In this document: piece by piece, positions 48,422 through 58,862 of the stretch
How positions within the stretch are numbered: the stretch's first letter is position 1
Layout of the letters: each line of letters opens with the position of its first letter
Source: Tetracentron sinense
Taxonomy: Eukaryota > Streptophyta > Magnoliopsida > Trochodendrales > Trochodendraceae
Length of the DNA stretch: 64,000 nt
Reading direction: 5' to 3'
Assembly: GCA_015143295.1 (NCBI GenBank)
Contig: CM026574.1
Location: 7,628,938-7,692,937, forward strand
The notes under the pieces: model-generated
Told to the model about the DNA's origin: nothing
What the model saw: the letters and a program-made list of their open reading frames with translations, nothing else
The model's database searches: none
Program-made: the position numbers and the translations under genes

Positions 48422-49464
48422 TGATTATTTTTTGATGTAATGTAGAAGTATATATTCAAGAGAAAGGGGATAACCTCAGTGTACCAAGTAACAATTGTTC
48501 AATAATGATAGTGTCAATGGAAGGGATTTTTGTTGGAATTTATTTCTATTAATCTATTTCTATATTTTAATTGACTGCAACCTTTGATGCCAACTGCAAT
48601 GAGTGCTCACCATTTACTTATTTTACCTTATCCAAACTTCAGAAGTTGCTTTTAATGATATATTTATAGTATGTTAAGCTTGTATAATGAAGTTTGGCAG
48701 GTTAAGCTTGTATAATGAAGTTTTTGGATTAAACTGACGGTCAAAAATATGTTACAGCCTTGGTTTAATAGCTTGACTTGCTAAATCTCAACTCAACTTG
48801 ATGTGTGGGAATATTTTAGGCCAAGCTTGTATAATTAAACTATTTAGATGAAACTAATAGCATTTAACATGTCCTAACTTGGACTTAATTACTTGTTTCA
48901 ACTTGGGTGGATGCGTGTAGATAAGTATTGGGCCAGGTTGATTTTATATACTTGTTACAGATATTGATGAACATGGCTTTATGGTTGTTTCCAGTGATAG
49001 TGAAATATAAGGTTAAAGTTATATAATTGTATCTAATGGTAATGGCGGTGCCACCATGCCAACTAAAGCTCTTTCGGTTATGAAATGAACTTCAAATTTT
49101 TCATTGAACAACATGTGTATGTAATTCCTGTTGCAGTATTTAGCCATCTAGTAAGTATTGATTAGCTATTGTTATGTACATGGGAAAGTAGGCCAGACAT
49201 TGCTCATTTGCTTCACTGAGCTATCTCCATAGGATTTACTAACATAAGTCCCTGTACATGCTTGGGATGGTGCCAATCAGTTAGGATTCACAGTAATAAA
49301 TTCCAAATGATTTTTTCCTTCTTCTGAATGTTGAGGTAAAAATGTAATCTTGTAAGCTTTTGGTATTTCGACAATGATATATGCTAGTTAGATCTCATGT
49401 CTTTGTACTTTAGATTCCTTTTCATTATGCATTTCTATCAGAAGCTAATATCAATATTTTGCAG
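48422..49464. other. Spacer between TNP2 and Ptta genes
   Basis: No coding sequence seen. It ends in TATTTTGCAG directly before the Ptta start codon, which indicates an intron in the 5' leader of the Ptta transcript. Confidence 0.5.
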
Positions 49465-52400
49465 ATGGATCCTATAGACACTCCACCATCTCATTCGGGT
49501 AGCTCCTCCACACTTGCTACCGCGGCCACGAGGAAGGTCCGCGGTAAAGCAAAATGCATCGAAATACATAAGATGCCTGCAGGGAAGAAAAAAAAGGTGA
49601 AAGTAAATGAGAGAGCACAACCTGTGGGTAAGAATGCCCAACTTTTGGCTGGGTATTTGGGCAATATTGCACGAGATGCCCACTTACTTCGTATCGATGT
49701 CCGGAATTGGTGTGCGATGAGTGATGCGGATAAAACCCGTGGTTTGGAAGTCACACGGGTGAAAACAAAATAAATAGGTCATTTATTATTAAAACACACT
49801 TATGTAACTAGTTGATATATGATTAATTTAACAACGTTTTTGCAGGAGAAGTTCGATTTCCCCCCTATCGCAGAGGACTTCGTTTTGAAGTCTTTGGGTA
49901 AGAAATGGAAGGACAGTAGGTCCTCAATGGGGAGAAAACTTTTTGATTTGGATGCCCCTCCTGCTGTCAACTATGAGCGGTGCCCCTCCGATATTCCCCC
50001 GGAGCAATGGCATACGTACGTCGACTACTTGTACACTGATGAGGCTCAGGTATATTTTATTTGAATGTTAATTATGCTTATATCGTTTTCAATTATCCCT
50101 TATCTCATATGATATATAAATGTAATATTGTAGAAACGGAAGGCAGTGGGCAAAGCGAGTCGCGAGTCCCAAGAAATTCCTCATACGGCAGGCTCAAAGA
50201 GCTTCGCCAGAGTCAGAGAGGAGGAGGTATGTTCTGTTTCATTCTAATAATTTATATCACAATTTGATGCATATGGGTTAAAAATTTGTTTTTCTACTTT
50301 TGTCACTCTCATAGCGATTGGCGAGTCCATCAAGGATAGCTCCGGGCCGTGCTGAGGTCTGGATAAAGACCCACACTAAGAAGGATGGATTGCCAGTCAA
50401 CTCTCAAGCAGGAGAAACGATTGTAAGTAATTTAAATATTCATTATATCATATAACACTTTAATTGAAATTCAAGATAGTAATTGTTTCAAAATGTTTGC
50501 AGAACAAGTTGAAGGATGTGCTCAGCCAGTTACCGGTTGGCTCAGAAGATAGCACGGGCCGAAATGATGTTCTCTCTCAGGTCATGGGGCCTGAGAGAGA
50601 TGGACGCATCCGTGGATGTGGATTGGGCCCGACTCCCACTAGGTTATGGGGGTCATCTTCGAGACATTCCGGTACTATAGGCTCCTCATCTGACGAGACC
50701 CAAATGCTAAGGGATGAACTTGAGGCAACGAAATCTCAGGTGGAGACCCAAAAAGCTCAGATGGAGGCCCAAGCCGCTAAGATTGAGGCCCAACAATCTC
50801 AGATGGAGGCCCAACAAACTCAGCTCAATGAAATGCAGCGGATGTTCAACCAGTTCTTACAGGGGCAGCAGGTATATATACTAACAAGCATTAAATAATC
50901 CTTTTTTAACTTTAGATATTCATTCATTTATTTATTCAATTTTTTCACAACAGGTTGCAGGTCAGGGTACTCCAGCACCACATGCTTCTCCAGAGGTAAA
51001 TGCTAATTTGAAAAGATTTTAGTTTTCATTTTCATTTGCATTGGGATGGTAATGCTCCTAGTAGCACCATCCACCAGTAAAACTTTCCCAACCAGATTTC
51101 CAATGGCTAATAAGTCTTTAGGATTAAAGAAATTGATGGGAAGACCCGGTAGATTTATCCATATCGGAACTATGGATGGTTGCACACCAGCCTTGAAGTA
51201 TGGAGACCATTTAATGAATCTTACTAACTTATCTTACACATATACACTTACTGAGAGCATCACTAACAATATGAATGCATAAACTAAGTACTTGAAAGCA
51301 TGAGTCAATGTGTAATGTGGCAGAGATTTATATGAACGTATATCTCGTGGGTGCTGATATGTGGTTGCATGTTTATATATCCATAATTGCAAATAAGAAT
51401 TTAGCCCCACTTATTTATTTTCCTATATTCTTCCCACACAACATTATTTGGTTTCTACAGATAGGATTGAAAATTGACCATCCAATTGGTCCCACCTAGA
51501 AGATATTCTCTTCTGAATCTCAATAGTTTGCCTTACTTTGGACTTGGGACAAATATTTGAGGAATGCTAAGCATACTCACCCCTCTTTTGATGATAAAAC
51601 CGAGGAAATTACGCATTTATTTTTTTGGATCTAGTTCTCTCTTTGGAGTTAATGATCAAATTTAATCATTGAAGAAAATTAAATGACTTTGATCGTGAGT
51701 ACACATGCTAGCAAAACCAATAAACCTCTCAGTTGTTTGAAAACATAATTAAGGAGCAAGAAAAGAGCAAAGCCAAGTGTGTAAGAGCTGTGACGGAATC
51801 CATGCTTGCTACTCACTTTGGAGAGGCAATAATAGATGGTTTGTTCAATAGGTATGCAGAGCATGTTGGCTAGCACCTCTCCGTGGAGAAGACCAAGCAC
51901 ATTAATCTAGTCATTTCCATGACCAAGAAATGAAGGTTTGCATATGAGAATTCAATTACAGGACAAGCATTTGGTAGTAACTATTTCCTAAGATGGCTTT
52001 TGAGGGAAAAAACATTGGTTCTTCCTCTGTTCATGTATTCAGTTTGTCAGAATCCAGTATTGTTATCACTCCAACTCTAAATTTATACTAGTTTGAAAGA
52101 GTACTGATGGACTGATTTCAATGGATAGTTCTTAGAGTAACAATATAATTTTATGTATTTCCAAATTTTATTATAATGGGACGACTTAAGACACAAATGA
52201 TTGTCTAAATCTTTTGAGGAGGAGCCGTGCTAGCCCTACTCTCAAGTATTCTTTACTCTCATCCAAAAATAACACCTATCTTGTCGAATTTTTATGCAAA
52301 TTTCTTACTGTAGAGAGTATTTTGGGATAACAGCCTTGTATATATATTGTTATATTTGGCCTTAGGTTTTAGGTTTTAAAGAAAGATTGTTAACTTGGTA

Positions 52401-55400
52401 AGAACAGAGAGAATCCTTGTAATCTTTGCTTGTGAGTAGTGTGACTAATGAAGAAAAATAGTCTCCGTGGACTTGGCCTACATTAGGTGAATCACATAAA
52501 TGTTTTTGGACTTGGCCTTCATATCACCATTCTTCATCTCTTAAACTGTCATGCTGGCTATTTTTGTAAAGAATATCAAACTGCCATGCTAACTGTTGTG
52601 TCTCCTGAATAATTAGCTGAGATTGACGAGTGTGCATGTCCATAACAGATGACAACATTCCAATGGTTTTTTGGTGTTGAAGCATGAATTGTTGATAGTA
52701 GGGTTGTTGACAGAGAGGACGCATTGCAGAAAGACCTATAGAAACGGAGGGTTGTTTCTTGGCATAGTAGAGATCAAATCGTTTTAGGTTGAGTCGCTGT
52801 TCGAGTAAGGAGATGAGACCGACAGAACCATAAACTGGATCTTCTTCTTTATTTGTGAAACCACCTAAGTGTTTTGGTCCAGTTGCAGGATATAATGGAC
52901 GAGTTGGCCTACGAAGCTGAACGATCCAAATTGGAAGGTGAATCTGAAACCCCCATGAATCAGGTATGGAACCTCCTCTCTCCTATGTGTATAAATTCTT
53001 CTTTATCTGAACAAGTGGACAGGATAATGGAGAGATTAAAGGAAATCGAAAAAGATAGGGAGAGTCTTGGTTTGAGTGAGAGAGTTGGACGGAAAAGGCA
53101 GAGAGATCTCCAACGAGTTCGGTATTTGACGAATCAGAATTTGTTTTTTTTGGAAGGGAAAATGATACGAATGAGATAATTGAATTATTGTTGAAGCCTT
53201 GTGGGAAAAACGTTTCCGTTGTCTCCATAGTTGGTATGGGGGGTCTCGGAAAGACCACCCTTGCTCAACATGTCTTCCATGACACGAGGGTTAAGGAGCA
53301 TTTTCAGATTAAAGCATGGGTTTGTGTGTCTGACGAGTTTGATGTGATGAGATTAACCCAAGCAATTCTAGAGTCAGTCACTATGACAGCTTCTGGTTTC
53401 AAGGAGCTGAATCCACTTCAGGTTACTCTCAAGGAAAAACTTAAAGAACAGAGATTCTTACTTATTTTAGATGATGTTTGGAATGAGGAGCAGAAGAAGA
53501 AATGGAATCTCCTAAGAGCTCCTTTGGGTGTTGGTGCGTCAGGAAGTAAAATTTTAATAACGACTAGGAGTGAAAAAGTTGCATTAATCACTCAAGCAGA
53601 CAGTGTTCATCATCTAAGGGATTTACCATATGAACATTCTTACTCATTGTTTATGCAATGTGCATTTCCTGAAAGAAACTCCAGTGACTATCCACACCTA
53701 GAAGTTATTGGTGAGGAAATTGTGAAGAAGTGCAAAGGTTTGCCTTTGGCAGCAAAGACACTTGGAGGACTCTTGTACTCTAAAGTAGACGAGGATGAGT
53801 GGAAAGCATTTTATTGCTAACACTAGTGAGGTAAGTGGTCCATCTCCATCCCCTAAAGAACTTTTACGATTATATCAGGGTTAATCTTTCTAGGAATTGA
53901 TCCCAGACCTCTTTCAATAGGGCCACACCTTCAGATCCACGTTAGACGGGCAGTTGAGCATCGTTAGTTTATTGCATTTGTAAAATGTTATGTATTATCT
54001 TATGACTTAATTTTAAAAGAGCACAATTTTGTTTACCTGACATTGACATTGGTTGGCAGCCAATGGTGATTTAGAAGGAAAAAAAATCGCTAAATATCAT
54101 GACATCAAAGTTTTTCTTTAGCTTTCTTTTTAGCCTATGTCTGGCCTTAGCCTTAAGGGTAGGGCTTGAGCTTAGTCAATTCAAGTCATTCGATGGCCTT
54201 AGCCTTACTTAGTTTACTGTTCCAATAGTAAATTACTATTGGAAGAGTAAATTTACCAAAGTAAATTTACCAAATATATATTTCATGGTCCATTGAATTA
54301 GCTTTTAGATTAATTTTAAATTTACTATTGGATGATCAATTTGGAAAATGACCTTGTAGTCCATTCTTGTTTGAACCAAAATCCTCTTCTGTATGCCCCA
54401 TGCCCTGTTCACACTCTTATTGTGAGATCCAAAGACAAACCATCACTCCATTTAACAGCCACCCAATCTGTATCTCTTCCTCCTTAGTTGTCTGCATCAT
54501 ATAAAGGAACCCTCTCTCTCTCTCTCTCCCTCGTATTATGATAATCCACCATGTTATGTTGGAACATAGAGAATTCAGAGAATTCTAAGAACTTCTATGG
54601 GAGAGGAGAAAGACCTCTCTTATCCTCTCTTCCCTGCCTCACGGTGTTTATGAAGTTTATAAATTCACAGTAAGATAATGAGTACTCAATTCAAAATTCA
54701 AGTCATAATTTGCATATGTAAACGTTAAAGCTATGCGATCACTTGTTCATCAGTGTTGCTTTGAGTTTTCATATCTATGCTAATGCCTTTTACATGTTTG
54801 AAAGAAGAACAAGAAAAATGTTTATTGGGACTCACTAAGGAAAAATACTCTTTGAGAGATCATGGTTTTATTAAGGGTTCTTCACATTATTTAATAATCC
54901 ATGCAGGATAAGTGCATGACATTATTATTGTTCTTTCCATGCTTTCTTACATACAATAGAAGGGTATTGGATTTTATCTCATGGTGACCTACAGCTCGCA
55001 ATGTGGCTTGCCATACTCTTCAGAACCTCATTTTCTGGTGAAATGCATAATGCATCCCATGATTTGAACTATTATTGGGAACTATGGTATGAGTATTCTT
55101 TTGATGAGATGTGCGCCTCTATTGTGTCAATAAAATTAAAGAGATTTCGGTTAGTTAGCCCTGTTTCTTTTGAGATGCTAGTTCTGCTTTATGCTTGATT
55201 CATGGCTTTCAAGTAAAGCCCTCAATATGGCGTGACATTGCTTAGATTTGGTGTGGTGTGCTGTTACTGATGTTTGCATGCATGTTAGTGATTGAATCTT
55301 TTTTGCATATTAATTATGAAATCTGTAAATTTTATCATTTCAATATTCTAATAAATAATTTTATTTAATTGTGTTGTAGGAGGGAGCAGGGAGCACACAC

Positions 55401-55451
55401 TTGTCGAGTTTTAGAGGTGCAGGAGGGAACCAGCAAGATGAAGATAGTTAG
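49465..55451 (+). CDS. CACTA second protein, Ptta/En-Spm type (Transposase_24-like)
   Basis: Exons 49465-49758, 49846-50049, 50134-50226, 50315-50422, 50503-50871, 50954-50995 and 55380-55451. Every exon is a multiple of three, so all introns are phase 0, and the joined frame is open for 393 codons. The N-terminus is basic (KVRGKAKCIEIHK, GKKKKVKVNE). The middle has the Ptta signature: EKFDFPP, KRKAVGKASRESQ, HTAGSKSFARVREE and AEVWIKTHTKKDG. Residues about 285-330 are a Gln/Glu-rich coiled coil with repeated QMEAQ. By analogy with TnpA it should bind the subterminal repeats and assist TNP2. Intron 6 is 4.4 kb and contains captured host fragments. The last exon is assigned by the acceptor TTGTAG and the short frame to TAG; its position is the least certain part. 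Confidence 0.85.
51000..51240 (-). pseudogene. LINE ORF1 (DUF4283-type) fragment
   Basis: The minus strand reads FIKWSPYFKAG, then IVPIWINLPGLPI, then LLAIGNLVGKVLLVDGAT. This is the DUF4283 signature of plant L1-like ORF1 proteins. Only this piece is present, in the last intron of the Ptta gene. Confidence 0.6.
51730..51933 (+). pseudogene. Captured SABATH methyltransferase 3' exon fragment
   Basis: 68 codons with KCVRAVTESMLATHFGEAII, LFNRYAEHV, EKTKHINLVISMTKK and a terminal TGA at the place where SABATH carboxyl methyltransferases normally end. The family methylates salicylate, benzoate, jasmonate and similar acids with S-adenosylmethionine. Only the C-terminal cap region is here, with one internal TAG at 51871-51873. 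It lies in sense within intron 6 of the Ptta gene. Confidence 0.65.
52524..52870 (-). pseudogene. Unidentified captured ORF (minus strand)
   Basis: About 113 codons open on the minus strand, ending at 52524, with PLCQQPYYQQFMLQHQKTIG and SQLIIQETQQLAWQ; Gln-rich and helix-like. It abuts the NB-ARC fragment on the opposite strand. I do not recognise it; it may be a retroelement gag piece or another captured exon. Confidence 0.3.
52868..53819 (+). pseudogene. Captured NB-ARC (CC-NBS-LRR) resistance gene fragment
   Basis: It starts in the coiled-coil/linker (LQDIMDELAYEAE, then SEQVDRIMERLKEI). It then has, in order, the P-loop GMGGLGKTT (53236), RNBS-A, kinase-2 LLILDDVW (53458), RNBS-B GSKILITTRS and GLPLA (53738), and breaks off after DEDEWKA. 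The MHD motif and leucine-rich repeats are absent. One frameshift separates linker and P-loop near 53110. NLR proteins are intracellular immune receptors; this truncated piece resembles the RGA-type CC-NBS class. It lies in sense inside intron 6 of the Ptta gene, so it could be transcribed with it. Confidence 0.88.
53820..55379. other. Remainder of Ptta intron 6
   Basis: AT-rich with a CT microsatellite at about 54512-54527. No recognised coding sequence. Confidence 0.5.
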
Positions 55452-55604
55452 ACTTACGATTTATTGACACTTTTTTATGGACATGTGTATTGTATTATTA
55501 CATTATGATGGGCACCTCTGATTGGATGTATTTATTTTATACTGATTTTCATGTCGAAAATTTCTTTTTATATATAATGTCATTATGGACAAGAATTTGT
55601 TTAT

Positions 55605-55715
55605 TTAATATTGTTGACAGGTACAAGAAATATTTATATTGTTGACAGGTACAAAACAGGTAAAAAAATATTTATATTATTGACAGGTACAAAACAGGTT
55701 AAAAACAAATTGAAA
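55605..55715 (+). repeat. Short tandem TATTGTTGACAGGTACAA words
   Basis: Three copies of a unit ending GACAGGTACAA(AACAGG) between the Ptta stop codon and the subterminal repeats. Confidence 0.6.
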
Positions 55716-55740
55716 ATAATATTTTCATTTTTTTTATGTC

Positions 55741-56255
55741 ATGACTATTCGCGGCGTTTATAAATCGCCGTTAGATGCCTCGTATATGACGGCGTTTCTA
55801 TAAATGCCGCAAAATATTTGGTCTATAACGGCATTTATATAAACGCCGTCAAAGGTAAGTCGATAACGGCATTTATATAAACGCCGTCAAAGGTAAGTCC
55901 ATAACGGCATTTATATAAACGCCGTCACAGGTAAGTCGATAACGGCATTTATATAAACGCCGTCAAAGGTAAGTCAATAACGGCATTTATATAAACGCCA
56001 TTAAAGGTAAGTCTATGACGGCATTTATATAAACGCCGTCAAAGGTGAGTCTATTACGGCATTTCTTAAAACGCCGTGATAGAGTGACATATAACGGCGT
56101 TTTTAAAGTGCCGTCAAGATAAATGCCGCCTTTGCCTTCCCCGACGAGAGCAATAACGGCGTTTGGTTTAAAACGCCGTTATTGACTATAACGGCGTTTT
56201 TGGGGTTTTTTACGGCGATTTAAAAACGCCGTTAAAAGTCTGAAATTTTGTAGTG
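55741..56255. repeat. CACTA right subterminal array and terminal repeat
   Basis: Six or more 38-bp tandem units starting at 55825, 55863, 55901, 55939, 55977 and 56015. Each contains an interrupted palindrome (ACGGCATTTA..AAACGCCGT) and the spacer CAAAGGTAAGTC. Further ACGGCGTTT words and the terminal TTTTGTAGTG follow. They probably bind the Ptta-type protein. Confidence 0.9.
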
Positions 56256-56512
56256 TTGATTCTAGAAAATTTCCTCCTGAACAATAGTCTTTTGCAACTC
56301 ATCTTTCAAAGTGGATAGCTGATTTTCAATAGCAGAGTCCCAATTCTCTTGGAGAGTAATTTCTGTAGCACATAATTTTTCTTCAAGGTCTTTGATCTTA
56401 ACAAAAATATTTCCATGACAAACTTTTCAAAACACACATTTATTAATGTCAACTTTTAAAGCTCTATCTTCTAATATTCTTTCACTTTCTTCCACAACTA
56501 TAGAACTTCAAT
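56256..56512 (-). pseudogene. LINE ORF2, 5' continuation beyond the CACTA insertion
   Basis: The minus strand reads KIKDLEEKLCATEITLQ, ENWDSAIENQLSTLKDELQ and QEEIF-stop-NQ, which joins the KSKIKWLKEG segment ending at 35077 once the TTG duplication is removed. The stop (TAG) sits where relatives have Trp. The piece ends near 56512 at a 46-bp tailed insertion. Confidence 0.8.
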
Positions 56513-56514
56513 TG

Positions 56515-56560
56515 TTTTTTTGGTTAACTCAACTACACCACAAGGCGATAGCTGAAGGCA
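56515..56560 (-). mobile_element. 46-bp A-tailed mini-insertion, copy 1
   Basis: The inverse complement of 60067-60113, with the same start (TGCCTTCAGC) and the same GTTAACC followed by seven A. No target duplication is evident here. Confidence 0.6.
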
Positions 56561-56688
56561 AGACAAAGGAAACACACACCCTCCCCCCCCCCCAAAACAC
56601 TGACACACCTACACACACAAAACCACACTTGCAACCCAATATTGGATGCACCTTTTTTTGGGGGGAGGGGGGTGTTTGTTAAATAAAT
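56561..56688. other. Low-complexity C/A and G runs
   Basis: C runs, CA-rich words and a G run. No gene. Confidence 0.6.
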
Positions 56689-57995
56689 AGGGTAAATTAC
56701 ACTCACCTCCCTTGAGGTTTGGTGAAATTTCAGAAACCTTCCCTCTAGTTTCTGAAATTACACCCCCCCCTCAACTTTGGTTGTATGTAACAGATACCTT
56801 CCCTTAAGTTTACCGTTACTTTATGGATGGACTTTGATGATGTCATATATTACCCTTTTTCAACACAAGGCTAGTTAATTCAAAAAAATAAATGATAATT
56901 GGTTTCTAACCAAGGTTAATAATATCAACTTAAGGTTAATATATATTTCCAAAATCAAGTATATATATATATATAAAAACCAATGTAGGATAGATGAACT
57001 CTAGGGGTGAGTGAATCTTAACCATAGTTAGTGGGTATTAAAAGGGACACATGACAACTTATAGAGATCCTTTAACTGTGGTTAAACATAATTAACCCAA
57101 GGTTAATATTTTAATTTTTTTTCTTAAAAGCAAGGCTAGATGGATTAATCCTAGGGGTGAGTGAATCTTAAGCACAATTAGTGGGTGTTAAAGGTGACAC
57201 GTAGGCGGCTTGTAGAGCCCCCTTTAATTGTGGTTTAGCATAATCAACCTAAGTTTTTTTTTTCTTTCTAAAAATCAAGGTTAAATGGATGAATCCTAGG
57301 GGTGAGTGAATTTTAATCATAGTTAGTGGGTGTTAAAGCGGACATGTGGCGGTTTGTAGAGCTCCCTTTTATTGTGATTAAGCATAAGCAACCTAAGTTT
57401 TTTTTTTCTAAAAACCAAGGTTTGATGGATGAACCCTAAGGGTGAGTGAGTTTTAACCATAGTTAGTGGGTGTTAAAAGAGATACGTGGCGGCTTATTGA
57501 AATCCTTTAACCGTGGTTACACATAATGAACCTAAGATTAATATTTTTTATTATATTTTCTCATAACCAAGGTTAGATTAATGAATCCTAGGATGAGTGA
57601 ATCTTAACCACAGTTAGTGGGTGTTAAAAGGGAGACATGACGGCTTGTAGAGCCCTCATTAATCGCGGTTAAGCATAACCAACCTAAGGTTATTTTTTCC
57701 CTAAAACTGAGGTTAGATAGATAAACCTTAAGGGTGAGTACATCTTAATCATTGTTAATGAATATTAAAAGGGACACATGGTGGCTTGAGAGTTTATGTT
57801 TTTCTTTGGTTGAGCTTTCAAACAGTAAAGACGTGTTTCATCAATCAAGTAATAGGGGTAAAATAGGAAAATGGTAACTTTAGTTAACAGTGTTACTATT
57901 AAAAGTTTGACAGGGAGAGTAGTGTAATTTCAGAAACTAGAAGGGAGGTTTCTAAAATTTCACCAAACCTCAGGGGAGGTGAATGTAATTTACCC
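56689..57995. mobile_element. MULE-like foldback element with long terminal inverted repeats
   Basis: The left end GGGTAAATTACACTCACCTCC and the right end GGAGGTGAATGTAATTTACCC are inverted over about 75 bp, with a shared inner block AGAAACT(A)GA. The flanks TAAATAAAT and TAAATAAAA agree at 8 of 9 bases, as expected for Mutator-like elements. It carries no transposase; the interior is a satellite. Confidence 0.8.
56993..57790 (+). repeat. Six-copy satellite (about 145-bp unit) inside the MULE
   Basis: Units start near 57000, 57150, 57295, 57432, 57584 and 57724. Each has CCTAGGGGTGAGTGAATCTT, AACCATAGTTAGTGGGTG, GACACGTGGCGGCTTGT and a T-rich end. The word order is that of one arm of the hairpin MITE family. 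Confidence 0.85.
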
Positions 57996-58660
57996 TAAAT
58001 AAAACTAAACAAATTATGAAATAGTGCACGGTTCAACTGAATCGAACGGCTGGTCGAACTGGAGAACCGATAATTGGTCCCGTCACGGTAACGGGTTAGA
58101 AAACATTGGTTTGGTATGCAAATTATGACATGTATTTGGAAGTCTAAAAATATCTTTTATTCACTATCAAAAAACATATATTGTCTTGGCTAAATGTTGG
58201 TTGGGCCCGAACTGAGTAGAGGCTGACCTGCTCCGGCTAACTTGGTAATAGCCCACTCATAGCTTTTCACCTGGGCCGGGACTGGGTCTAATGCCTCGTT
58301 TTGAGTAAAACTCAAATAGGAGTGCTAGCACTACTCTCAGTTAACCCCTACTCTCACCTTCTACGAACCATCTGTCCATTTTTTTTTTTTTGGGATGTTA
58401 AGTTGGGGTTAGGCAGACCCCATACCATCTGTCCGTTCTATCAAGATTAAGGACTTTGCTATTGAGACCCTCTTAGGGCCGAGACCACCGAGACCCTGCT
58501 CTAATAGAACATGATTTCAGGTTAGGCCCATTTCACATGTTGGGCCCATTTAACAAAAATAAAATAAAAAATTAGATAGGTGGTTTGTAGAGGGTGAGAG
58601 TATGTTCTGACTGATAACAAGACTAGCATTCCTCAAAACAGAATAGTAACCCAAACAGGG
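57996..58660. other. Intergenic with a 46-bp retroinsertion
   Basis: No gene. Apart from the small insertion at 58378-58423 the stretch shows nothing recognisable. Confidence 0.5.
58378..58423 (-). mobile_element. 46-bp retroinsertion with 11-bp target duplication
   Basis: On the minus strand GGGGTCTGCCTAACCCC is followed by ACATCCC and an A tail. Flanked by perfect ACCATCTGTCC (58367-58377 and 58424-58434). The first part resembles GGGGTCCGCCAAACCCC next to the LINE 3' end at 31790, so it may be a severely truncated LINE-family copy. Confidence 0.75.
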
Positions 58661-58862
58661 ATATCGTTAGCTAAGAAAAGGTTTTTAACTTATCAAATCC
58701 TTTATTATTAAAACATAACATAACAGAGAACTCAAAGAAAGGGATGGATTTGATCCAGTCGACCTTAACAACATAACCTGACTCTCTCCTCAAAACAAAA
58801 AAAAAAAAAAAACATAACATAACATGACTCAAAGCATTAACGGGAATGAATGTTTTCAAACT

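Larger units (their letters stand above)
35078..56255 (+). mobile_element. CACTA (En/Spm) DNA transposon, 21.2 kb
   Basis: The left end CACTACAAAA (35078) and right end TTTTGTAGTG (56255) are inverted complements. Both are followed inward by subterminal ACGGCGTTT/AAACGCCGT words. The 3-bp target duplication TTG is present at 35075-35077 and 56256-56258. Inside, on the plus strand, are a TNP2-type transposase (44693-48421) and a Ptta-type second gene (49465-55451), as expected for an autonomous CACTA. The extra length comes from SINEs, a LINE fragment and pieces of host genes. The target is an L1-like LINE, whose ORF2 reads across the empty site. Right-end subterminal repeats are a 38-bp tandem array, absent on the left. 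Confidence 0.95.
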
